Below, piece after piece: positions 37,126-44,626 of a stretch of DNA of 64,000 nucleotides (position 1 is the first letter of the stretch; every line of letters begins with the position of its first letter). The translations under genes and the position numbers were made by a program. Origin of the DNA: Sphingomonas sp. Root710 (GTDB taxonomy: Bacteria > Pseudomonadota > Alphaproteobacteria > Sphingomonadales > Sphingomonadaceae); the NCBI RefSeq assembly GCF_001429065.1, contig NZ_LMIB01000001.1:1249933-1313932 (forward strand), given 5' to 3'. The notes beneath the pieces were generated by a model. That model ran no database searches and was not told where the DNA came from. It worked only from the letters and a program-made list of their open reading frames with translations.

Positions 37126-38127
37126 ATGAACTCCGCGCCGATTCTCGTCGTGATCGTAAACTACCGCACGGCGGTAATGACTGCGCGGGCCGTGGAGGCG
37201 ATCCTGGAGGAAGCCAGGAAGCGGGGCGATACCTCGATCATCGTCGTCGACAATGGGTCCAATGACGGATCGGTCGAAATATTGTCGGGCGAGATCGCAC
37301 GGCTCCAAGCTACCGACATCTGCACATTGCTGGCGCTCGAAACCAACCTGGGTTTTGCCGGTGGCAATAACGCTGGCCTCAAACATTATCTGGAGACGGC
37401 CGAGCATGGCACATCACCTGAATATGTCTGGCTGCTCAACCCAGACACTGTCGCTGAAGAAGGTGCACTGAGCGCTCTCATCGACTTCATGAGAGGGACG
37501 CCGGAAGCAGGGCTGGCTGGGGGACGCTGTCTGCGGACGGATGGAAGTATCCGGCCCAGCGCGTTCCGGTTTCACACTCCCGTGAGTGAGTTCATCGCGG
37601 CGCTAGACATAGGGATTCTAACCAAGGCTCTCTCGAACCACCAGCTCGTCATTCCCGTCGGGCTATCCCCGATTCGAGCTGAGTGGCTGTCGGGCGCTCA
37701 CCTGATGATAAGGGGCTGCGTGTTCGAGCGGATCGGCGGGTTCGACGCCCGTTACTTCCTCTTCTTCGAGGAGACCGATTTCTGCGCGCGTGCGGCGCAG
37801 GCGGGATTCGAGGCATGGCACGTCCCCGCCAGTCGAGTGGTCCACCTTGGCGGACAGGCCACAGGCCTCACAGAGTTCGGGTCATCGCCCCGGCAACCGA
37901 GATATTGGTTTGAATCGAGGGCGCGCTATTTTTTGCGTCATCACGGCATCGGCGCGACGCATATCGCCAACCTGCTGTGGTTGGTGGCAACACCGATTGG
38001 CAAGGCATGGGCAGGCCTACGCGGCCGGCCTCGGCATGATCCGCCATCATTCTGGCGCGATTTTCTAAAACACAATTATGGACGAGGTGGGTTGATGTAC
38101 CAGACCCGCCAGATTCTCAGTCAATGA
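37126..38127 (+). CDS. Family 2 glycosyltransferase
   Basis: This 333-aa protein has a GT-A fold GT2 head (ILVVIVNYRTAVMTARAVEAI; IIVVDNGSNDGSVEIL; ETNLGFAGGNNAGLKHY; YVWLLNPDTVAEEGAL) and the distal GAHLMIRGCVFERIGGFDARYFLFFEETDFCARAAQAG block, as in rhamnosyl- and other dTDP-sugar transferases. No membrane span is obvious except short hydrophobic stretches. It is likely cytoplasmic and acts in surface polysaccharide assembly. It starts 100 bp after purB; whether it shares a promoter with it is unclear. Confidence 0.9.
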   Translation: MNSAPILVVIVNYRTAVMTARAVEAILEEARKRGDTSIIVVDNGSNDGSVEILSGEIARLQATDICTLLALETNLGFAGGNNAGLKHYLETAEHGTSPEYVWLLNPDTVAEEGALSALIDFMRGTPEAGLAGGRCLRTDGSIRPSAFRFHTPVSEFIAALDIGILTKALSNHQLVIPVGLSPIRAEWLSGAHLMIRGCVFERIGGFDARYFLFFEETDFCARAAQAGFEAWHVPASRVVHLGGQATGLTEFGSSPRQPRYWFESRARYFLRHHGIGATHIANLLWLVATPIGKAWAGLRGRPRHDPPSFWRDFLKHNYGRGGLMYQTRQILSQ

Positions 38128-38146
38128 GCCTATCGGCGGGTACGGA

Positions 38147-38659
38147 TCACGCCTCGCCCTGGGTTTCGATCATCGCTGCCGCAATTGCTTCCTGGGGCGT
38201 TTTGTCGCTCCACAGGACGAACTGAAAGACAGGATAGAAGCGTTCGCATTCGTCGATCGCGGTTTCGATCAGCGTCTCGGCCTGGTCCAGCGTCAGGCTG
38301 GCTTCTTCACCTTGGGCGTCAAGAAGCGCTGCGTGCCTGAACAGCACCATCGAAGAACTCGTCCACATCTCGAAATGCCCGAGCCAGAGCTGCTCATTGA
38401 TAAGCCCCATAGTCTCGTACATCGCCAGCTTCTTGTCGGTGGTGACGCGGATATCGGGCAAGGCCAGGAACTGCAGGACGCGATCCTCGTCACGCCAAAC
38501 GGCACGCAACTCATATTGCGCCCAGCTACCCTGATATTGGGCAACAATCTCCTCGTCGCCTGCACGCTGAAATTCCCAGCCGCGTGCCGCGAAATACTGC
38601 TCCAGCATGTCGATGGGCGCGCTCGGATCGCGCGAGGATTCGAAGTCGTCCACGTTCAT
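38147..38659 (-). CDS. YbjN domain-containing protein
   Basis: The 170-aa protein fits the YbjN/T3SS-chaperone-like fold: IDMLEQYFAARGWEFQRAGDEEIVAQYQGSWAQYELRAVWRDEDRVLQFLA, then MYETMGLINEQLWLGHFEMW and FRHAALL. Homologues in Alphaproteobacteria are common and of unknown function. It converges on the glycosyltransferase gene and lies upstream of no gene on its own strand other than the neighbouring ubiK region. Confidence 0.8.
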   Translation of the reverse strand: MNVDDFESSRDPSAPIDMLEQYFAARGWEFQRAGDEEIVAQYQGSWAQYELRAVWRDEDRVLQFLALPDIRVTTDKKLAMYETMGLINEQLWLGHFEMWTSSSMVLFRHAALLDAQGEEASLTLDQAETLIETAIDECERFYPVFQFVLWSDKTPQEAIAAAMIETQGEA

Positions 38660-38751
38660 TAGGGCCTAACTCCTTGGCCTGATCAGCGTTCCGTGGCCCG
38701 GAACACTGAGCAGTTCAAGCCGAAGCGCCCAGAAAGCTGTGGATAGCTCCG

Positions 38752-39009
38752 TCAACCGCCCGTTTCGCCATTTACCGACGCCAGAGCATCGATCCTTGCT
38801 TTCAACGTCTCGACCTCATCGCGTGCAGCAGCGGCCATGGCCTTGACGGCCTCGAATTCCTCGCGGCTGACAAGATCCAGGCCGCCGACCCAATCCTTCA
38901 CCCGCTCCTTGAAGGCACTCTCCGCCTCCCGGCCCATTCCGGCCAGTGTGCCGGCTGCGCCGTTCATCATCTTAACGAAATCATCGAACAGCCGATTTTC
39001 GGATTGCAT
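38752..39009 (-). CDS. ubiK: Accessory factor UbiK (YqiC/BMFP family)
   Basis: The 85-aa protein has an amphipathic N-terminal region (LFDDFVKMMNGAAGTLAGMGREAESAFKERVKDWV) and a C-terminal coiled coil (VSREEFEAVKAMAAAARDEVETLKARIDAL), the UbiK/BMFP layout. In E. coli UbiK helps the UbiJ-UbiK lipid-binding complex in aerobic ubiquinone synthesis. A membrane-fusogenic role is also described for the family. Confidence 0.88.
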   Translation of the reverse strand: MQSENRLFDDFVKMMNGAAGTLAGMGREAESAFKERVKDWVGGLDLVSREEFEAVKAMAAAARDEVETLKARIDALASVNGETGG

Positions 39010-39042
39010 GACACTTCCTCGCTTAGCCGGGATATGACGGCA

Positions 39043-39600
39043 TCATCTGATAATGATTTGGGTATTCCCGCTCATCGGGACAAGGGTCAGCCCATTCGGA
39101 TTGAGCAGATGGATCTGCCAGTTCAGAACGCCGGCAAATATCAACCATGCCAGATAGGGAAGCATAAGCAGGCCCGCCAGGCGCCGTATCTTCCAGAAAA
39201 GGACAGTGGCAACGGCTGCCCACAGAAATATCGCGATGATCAGCCCGAATGCGAGCATGATTCGATGCATGGCGAAAAACACGGGCGACCAAGCCAGATT
39301 AAGCCCAAGCTGGATCAGAAACAGGAAGACCGCGACTCCCCTCCCCTTCGCTCCGCGCGCATCAAGGATCATCGCGAGCGCGAAACCCATCATGATGTAG
39401 AGGATGGACCACGCGAACGGAAAAACCCACGCGGCAGGCATGATTCCCGGCTTCAAAAGCCGGTCAAACCATAGATTGCCATATCCTGAGTCCCCGATCC
39501 TCGCCGACAGCATGCCGAGCAGAAGGATCGCTGGGATCGTCACGAGGGCCCAGCGTAAGAAGCTGGTCCTTGACCGACCGGAGTATGACCCCTCCGCCAT
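39043..39600 (-). CDS. tspO: TspO/MBR family protein
   Basis: This is a five-helix membrane protein related to the mitochondrial translocator protein; in bacteria it binds porphyrins and tunes pigment or stress responses. The sequence shows the family blocks WFDRLLKPGIMPAAWVFPFAWSILYIMMGFALAMIL, IQLGLNLAWSPVFFAMHRI and LPYLAWLIFAGVLNWQIHLLN. ATG at 39600 (MAEGSYSGRSRTSF) was chosen; an earlier in-frame start at 39621 abuts the tlyA remnant. The N-terminus before helix 1 is somewhat longer than usual. Confidence 0.92.
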   Translation of the reverse strand: MAEGSYSGRSRTSFLRWALVTIPAILLLGMLSARIGDSGYGNLWFDRLLKPGIMPAAWVFPFAWSILYIMMGFALAMILDARGAKGRGVAVFLFLIQLGLNLAWSPVFFAMHRIMLAFGLIIAIFLWAAVATVLFWKIRRLAGLLMLPYLAWLIFAGVLNWQIHLLNPNGLTLVPMSGNTQIIIR

Positions 39601-39624
39601 TACGCGAGCCTTGGAAAACATTGG

Positions 39625-40011
39625 TCAGGATGCATTGACAGCCCCCAGCAGGAACTCGACATTCCCCTCCGGGCCAGTGATCGGGCTCGGCGTAACCCCC
39701 ATAGAACGCCAGCCGAGACTTTCGATCCAGTTGACCGCTTCGGCGCACACTCGCTCATGTACCGCGGGATCTCGTACGACGCCACCTTTACCGACTTCGT
39801 CCCGACCAGCCTCGAACTGCGGCTTTATCAGCGCCACGAGCCGCGCGCCCGGCTTTGCGAAGCGCAACGGCGATGCCAGCACCTTCGCAAGCGAGATGAA
39901 GCTCGCGTCGCACACGATCACGTCGATTGGTTCGGGGATCTCTGCATCGGTCAAATTTCGTGCATTCGTCTTTTCATGAACGACGACGCGCGGATCGTTG
40001 CGCAGCTTCCA
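39625..40011 (-). pseudogene. tlyA: 5'-truncated tlyA (16S/23S rRNA 2'-O-methyltransferase) remnant
   Basis: From about 40011 the reading frame matches the C-terminal half of TlyA: WKLRNDPRVVVHEKTNARNL, IDVIVCDASFISLAKVL, LIKPQFEAGRDEVGKGGVVRDP and the normal C-terminus SPITGPEGNVEFLLGAV. The N-terminal S4 RNA-binding domain and the SAM-binding glycine motif, about 115 residues, are missing. The open frame continues to a GTG at 40074, but those 21 codons (SVPFLFLTFGAGFANRNPR) are unlike TlyA and coincide with a promoter region. It is almost certainly inactive as a methyltransferase. The HAD-family gene stops at 40078 just upstream. Confidence 0.82.
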
Positions 40012-40021
40012 CCGTGGATTT

Positions 40022-40065
40022 CTGTTAGCGAAACCCGCCCCGAATGTCAAGAACAAAAACGGAAC
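40022..40065 (-). promoter_or_regulatory. SOS (LexA) box with -35/-10 promoter
   Basis: GAAC-N7-GAAC at 40051-40065 is the alphaproteobacterial LexA operator (GTTC-N7-GTTC on the minus strand). Next to it on the minus strand is TTGACA (40050-40045), a 17-nt spacer and TAACAG (40027-40022), a good sigma-70 type promoter. The operator abuts the -35, as expected for repression. The transcript would enter the tlyA remnant, and perhaps tspO beyond it. Confidence 0.7.
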
Positions 40066-40077
40066 ACTTGACACCGG

Positions 40078-42456
40078 CTACGCCGCCTTGCGCGCCTCGC
40101 CCGCCGCGTCGCGGCGCACCACCGGCCGGAATGCGATGCATAGCTTGTACAGCCCCTCACCCACCGCCGGCTGCGCGGGCACCATCAGCGCCGCGCCTGG
40201 CGTGCAGCGGAACAGGTCGCCCGCGATCGCCTCCATGCCCTCCTGGACATAGGGCGCGTTCAGGTCGGGCTTGTCGCTCATCACATGCTCGTCGGACGGC
40301 GCGACGATCGGCTGGAAGCTGACATCCTCGATCTGCATCGCCTCATAGAGTCCGCCGAACATCACCGCGACGGTCAGGTCTCCGCGCACCGGCACGGTCA
40401 GCCGGTAATAGCCGTCATGCGTCGGATAGGCATCGACATCGACCAGACAATCCTCGCGCGCATTAGCCAGGATCACCGGCACCGGCACCCCGCCCGACAG
40501 GAAATCGGACTCGCGCACGTCGAGCGCGCCGCGCACGATTCCGAACAGCGCCAGGTTCAGCGCCAGCCCCTGATCCTGCAATTCGCCGGGCAGATACATG
40601 CGCGCCGTGCTCTGCACATAATGCATCCCCCGTCGCCGCAGGCCGCGCGTCGCGCGTGTCGTGTCGAGCATTTTGAGATGGCTCGACGAACCCAGATTGG
40701 CGTCATGGGTGAAGTCGCCGATCACCGCCACTTCGGCGGCCGATGGCAGATACATGAACCGCGCCAGAATCGCCGCCGCATTGCGCCGCCGGCAATCGTC
40801 GTCGTCGGATGCCGCCCCGCGCCCCATCGCCGTCGCGGCCTCGCCATAGGCGATAGCGGCAGCCTGGATGCGGTCGCGGGCCGCGCTCTGTGCGCCCTTT
40901 TCGGTCGGCTTTTCGTGGATCGTCTTGCCGTTGGGATAATAGTCGATCACCGAACCCTTGGCCTGGGTGCAGATTTGCTCGATCACGGCGATCGAAGATC
41001 CCAATGCTGTCAGCGCCTCGCGGCCATAATGCCGCTTGTCGAAATAGCCCTTCTTGTCGAGCCCGCTCGGCTCATTTTCGCGCAGCAGCAGATAACGGCC
41101 CGCCGTCACCACATCCATCCGTGCCTGCAGTAGGGGCGCGACCCGATCCTGGACCGTGCCGTGATAGCCGAGGTCGACCAGCAGCGCTATGTCGCCATCC
41201 TCCAGCCCCGCGCGGCGGACATGCGCGATCAGCCTGTCCGCATAGCGCGCCGAGCGGCGGACGATCTTCTCGGCGATCTCGCTCTCGCACGCAGCCTTCT
41301 CCAGATCGGCGGGTTCGGCATCCGGCCCCACCAGCTTCTTCGCCTCATGCGGCTCGAGCAGCAACTGCCCGGCCAGCACGTCGAGCCTATGCTTGCCCGC
41401 ATCCCGCTCGATCACGGTGCGCACCGCCGCCTGGTCGATCAACCCCGCCCGCCCGGCAGTCAGCCGGCTGATCGAAACCTCGTGCGCGGCGATTCCAGAT
41501 CCCAGCGTCTCGAACATCTTCATCGGCAGGAAGCCGTCGCGCATCAGGAACAGCGTCTTGACCGGACGGCCGCTGCTCGCGGCCAGCGCCTGCGCCTCGT
41601 CGCGCACCCATTCGACGAAGCCGTGCAGCATCGGGCCGATCACGTCATGCCCCAGCACATAGGCGGGATCCTGCTCGTCGCGCAGTGAAACGAGCGGGCG
41701 ATGCGGCTGCATCGCGGGCAGCGTCTGGCGCGTCGCTGGATCGATCATCACCGCCGCCATCGCCTCATGGCGCAGGCGTATCTCGGCATTGCCGTCGAAC
41801 TGCTCGAAATGCGCGGTCGCGATACCCAATGCCGATGGCGCTTCCTGGTCGGCCCGCTTGTTGTCGCCTAGATGCAGGATCGCCCCGGGCGCGACGCCCA
41901 GCGCCTTCAACACCGGCTCGAACAGGCCCTCGCTCTTGCTCAGGCCATGCTCCGACGAGGTGAAGACCCGGTCGATCATCGCGCCGATATCGGGGCCCGC
42001 CGCTCGCACGATCAACTCGCCAAGCTGCGCCGAACTGAAATAGGTGTCGCTGACGATGATCACCTTCATCCCGCGCGCCTTGGCCACTCGGATCAGTGCG
42101 ACGACCGGGGCGAAGGGAAAACAATGCCGTGCTTCGGCATCCAGCTCGCGCTGCACCGCAGCCTCCACCGCCGCGGCATCCGCGCCCGGCAGCATCCGCG
42201 CATGGATCGCCTCGATCGAAACCTCGTTTCGGCCAGTATGAAACATCTGCGCCTTGCGCGCCTTGCGTTCTGCGAACACGCGCGGATCGATCGATCCGCC
42301 TTCCAGGCCCAGTTCGGTGAACACGTCCGACGGAGCCTGCGCGTTGCGCCACAGCAAAGTATCGAAGCAATCGAGCGACAGGACCGTTACGCCGTCGGGT
42401 GCTTGGTCCAGCAAGCTGGGGATTTGCCGTGCGGAAACGCTGGTCTTCATGGTCAT
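40078..42456 (-). CDS. Large HAD-superfamily protein (COG5610-like)
   Basis: The 792-aa protein begins with a HAD domain: VLSLDCFDTLLWR (residues 25-37, nucleophile Asp) and later KVIIVSDTYFSSAQL (motif II Ser/Thr region), GLSKSEGLFEPVLKALG (motif III Lys) and ILHLGDNKRADQEAPSALGI (motif IV). This layout is the COG5610 group often found among surface-polysaccharide genes. Residues about 290-500 continue the family (LFLMRDGFLPMKMFETLGS; ALLVDLGYHGTVQDRVAPLL), while the C-terminal 200 residues are unrecognised. It stops 3 bp before the tlyA-side frame. A TTAACCAT site lies 52 bp upstream of its ATG. The substrate is unknown. Confidence 0.82.
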   Translation of the reverse strand: MTMKTSVSARQIPSLLDQAPDGVTVLSLDCFDTLLWRNAQAPSDVFTELGLEGGSIDPRVFAERKARKAQMFHTGRNEVSIEAIHARMLPGADAAAVEAAVQRELDAEARHCFPFAPVVALIRVAKARGMKVIIVSDTYFSSAQLGELIVRAAGPDIGAMIDRVFTSSEHGLSKSEGLFEPVLKALGVAPGAILHLGDNKRADQEAPSALGIATAHFEQFDGNAEIRLRHEAMAAVMIDPATRQTLPAMQPHRPLVSLRDEQDPAYVLGHDVIGPMLHGFVEWVRDEAQALAASSGRPVKTLFLMRDGFLPMKMFETLGSGIAAHEVSISRLTAGRAGLIDQAAVRTVIERDAGKHRLDVLAGQLLLEPHEAKKLVGPDAEPADLEKAACESEIAEKIVRRSARYADRLIAHVRRAGLEDGDIALLVDLGYHGTVQDRVAPLLQARMDVVTAGRYLLLRENEPSGLDKKGYFDKRHYGREALTALGSSIAVIEQICTQAKGSVIDYYPNGKTIHEKPTEKGAQSAARDRIQAAAIAYGEAATAMGRGAASDDDDCRRRNAAAILARFMYLPSAAEVAVIGDFTHDANLGSSSHLKMLDTTRATRGLRRRGMHYVQSTARMYLPGELQDQGLALNLALFGIVRGALDVRESDFLSGGVPVPVILANAREDCLVDVDAYPTHDGYYRLTVPVRGDLTVAVMFGGLYEAMQIEDVSFQPIVAPSDEHVMSDKPDLNAPYVQEGMEAIAGDLFRCTPGAALMVPAQPAVGEGLYKLCIAFRPVVRRDAAGEARKAA

Positions 42457-42507
42457 TCATCCGGCGGAGTTGTGGTCCCGCTATCGCCGATCGGTCTTAC
42501 CATCCAG

Positions 42508-42515
42508 TTAACCAT
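42508..42515 (+). promoter_or_regulatory. TTAACCAT CtrA-type half-site
   Basis: TTAACCAT on the plus strand in the 183-bp divergent region, 52 bp before the HAD-family gene and 132 bp before the first hybrid kinase. Confidence 0.5.
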
Positions 42516-42639
42516 AGTTGTGGCGTGTCGTCGCGCAACAGCATAACGCTTGCATGCATCTCCCAACGGCCTAAGAGTTTCTCCGGCGGTTGGGGCCATT
42601 GGGTTGGAGCGGATGACGCCTCGACCGTTTGTGAGACAT

Positions 42640-44532
42640 ATGACCGATCGACCTTCCCAAGACGCGCCGTCACCCGAACATCGTTATCAACTGCTGATCG
42701 ACGCCGTCAGCGATTACGCTATCTACATGCTCGACGCTTCCGGTCAGATCGTGACGTGGAATCCCGGCGCCCGCCGTTTCAAGGGCTATGAGGCGGAGGA
42801 GATCATAGGCCAGCATTATTCGCGCTTCTTCACGCCCGAGGACGTGGCTGCTGGCATTCCGGAACAGATTCTCGAAACGGCGGCGAGCGAAGGGCGATAT
42901 GAGGCCGAGGGCATTCGTGTCCGCAAGGACGGCAGCCGTTTCTGGGTTCATACGGTCATCGACGCCATCGTCGGCAATGACGGCACCTTGCTCGGTTTCG
43001 CAAAGATCACGCGCGATATAACCGAGCGCCGCGAAGCCGATCGCGCGCTCTATGCTGCTGAACAGCGCTTCCGCATATTGGTGCAGGGCGTCCGCGACTA
43101 TGCGCTGTACATGCTCGATCTCAACGGCGTGATCAGTAACTGGAATACCGGAGCCGAGGCTATCAAGGGCTATCGTGCGGACGAGATAATCGGACAGCAT
43201 TTTTCGCGTTTCTATACCGATGAGGATCGCGCCCGCGGCGAACCTGCGCGCGCGCTTGCGACAGCGCTTCGGGAAGGCCGTTATGAAACCGAGGCCCAAC
43301 GGGTCCGCAAAGACGGTTCGCGTTTCTGGGCCCATGTCGTCCTTGTTCCTATTCGTGATGAAGCCGGCGAGCTGATCGGTTTCGCGAAGATCACGCGCGA
43401 TATTACCGAGAAGCGCCGCGCCCAGCAGGAATTGGATGAAGCGCATGCAGCTCTGTTCCAGTCTCAAAAGCTTCAGGCACTGGGCGAGCTGACCGGCGGC
43501 ATCGCCCATGACTTCAACAATCTGATGACCGTGATCCGCGGTTCTGCTGAGCTTCTCGAACGCGAGAATCTCGCTCCGGAAAAGCGCACACGCTATGTCC
43601 GCGCCATCGCCGAGACTGCCGACAAGGCGACGGCGCTTACCGCCAAGCTTCTCGCGTTCGGCCGTCGGCAGGCGTTGCGGCCTGAGGTGCTCGATCCCGC
43701 CACGCGCCTCGATGCGCTTGGCGAAGTGCTCAGCCGGACGATCGGCAGCCATATCAAGGTCAGGCTGGATCTCGCTCCGGATCTGTGGCCGATCGAGGCC
43801 GACTCCGCCGAGCTTGAAACCGCGATCCTCAACGCCGCCTTCAACGCCCGTGACGCTATGCCTGATGGTGGCGTGCTCACGCTCTCGGCGCAAAATGCAC
43901 CCGAGGAAGATGCTTTGTGCATCGCCATCGCCGACACTGGCGAGGGCATTGCACCCGAAAATCTCGAGCGCGTGTTCGAACCGTTCTTCACCACCAAGGC
44001 GGTCGGCAAGGGCACGGGGCTGGGCCTCAGCCAGATCCACGGCTTTGCGGCCCAGACTGGCGGCCGCGCCTTCATTCGGTCCCGGCCTGGCGAAGGCACC
44101 ATTGTTTATCTCAATCTTCCACGCACGCATAAATCCGTTGTAGAGGGCATTCCCCGGCGCGGAGCGATCGCTAATTGGGACAAGCTCCACGTCCTCCTCG
44201 TCGAAGACAACGACAATGTCCGCCGCTTCGCGCGCTCGATGCTCAAGGAGTTGCGGGCCGATGTGGTCGAAGCCGAGTCTGCCGAGGCTGCGCTCGACAT
44301 CCTCGCGAGCCGTCATTTCGATCTCGTCTTCACCGACATCGTCATGCCCGGCATGAGCGGGCTCGATCTCGCTCGGCGACTGCGCGACACGAGCCCGGAC
44401 CAGCGCGTCCTGCTCGCAACTGGCTACAGCCGGGAAGTTGCCGCCGGCGAAGCAGCCGGCTTCCACCTCGTACAAAAACCCTATGGCGCGGAGTCACTCA
44501 CCAACGCGATTTCCATTGCCCTGGCCGACTGA
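42640..44532 (+). CDS. Hybrid sensor histidine kinase, PAS-PAS-HisKA-HATPase-REC
   Basis: From the ATG at 42640 the protein has 630 aa and no membrane span. Two tandem PAS domains (about residues 15-125 and 140-255) share the motif EEIIGQHYSRFFTPED / DEIIGQHFSRFYTDED and both end in GFAKITRDITE; neither has the LOV cysteine block. The HisKA motif GGIAHDFNNLMTVIRG (H290) and HATPase (FNARDAMPDGG, GTGLGLSQIHGF) follow. A C-terminal receiver (LLVEDNDNVRR, phospho-Asp 566 in FTDIVMPGMSG) completes it. It is soluble and could sense redox or small ligands through PAS. There is no DNA-binding output, so a separate partner is expected. Confidence 0.92.
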   Translation: MTDRPSQDAPSPEHRYQLLIDAVSDYAIYMLDASGQIVTWNPGARRFKGYEAEEIIGQHYSRFFTPEDVAAGIPEQILETAASEGRYEAEGIRVRKDGSRFWVHTVIDAIVGNDGTLLGFAKITRDITERREADRALYAAEQRFRILVQGVRDYALYMLDLNGVISNWNTGAEAIKGYRADEIIGQHFSRFYTDEDRARGEPARALATALREGRYETEAQRVRKDGSRFWAHVVLVPIRDEAGELIGFAKITRDITEKRRAQQELDEAHAALFQSQKLQALGELTGGIAHDFNNLMTVIRGSAELLERENLAPEKRTRYVRAIAETADKATALTAKLLAFGRRQALRPEVLDPATRLDALGEVLSRTIGSHIKVRLDLAPDLWPIEADSAELETAILNAAFNARDAMPDGGVLTLSAQNAPEEDALCIAIADTGEGIAPENLERVFEPFFTTKAVGKGTGLGLSQIHGFAAQTGGRAFIRSRPGEGTIVYLNLPRTHKSVVEGIPRRGAIANWDKLHVLLVEDNDNVRRFARSMLKELRADVVEAESAEAALDILASRHFDLVFTDIVMPGMSGLDLARRLRDTSPDQRVLLATGYSREVAAGEAAGFHLVQKPYGAESLTNAISIALAD

Positions 44533-44626
44533 AAGCTTGACCGACGTTAAACTCCTTATGGAAATTTAACGAATATGCGCCATAACGGAGTTGAAAAAGG
44601 ATCGAGTGACGTAGGGGAATTCCGCA

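Noticed and set aside
38668-38692. GGAAC-N16-AGTT before the YbjN-like gene
   Set aside because: The -10 lacks the C and the predicted transcript start falls at the start codon, leaving no leader.
42700-43440. LOV photoreceptor domains in the hybrid kinase
   Set aside because: Neither PAS repeat has the flavin-binding Cys motif (NCRFLQ type).
42670-44475. 601-codon minus-strand open frame
   Set aside because: Antisense to the PAS-PAS hybrid kinase, whose motifs are all intact.
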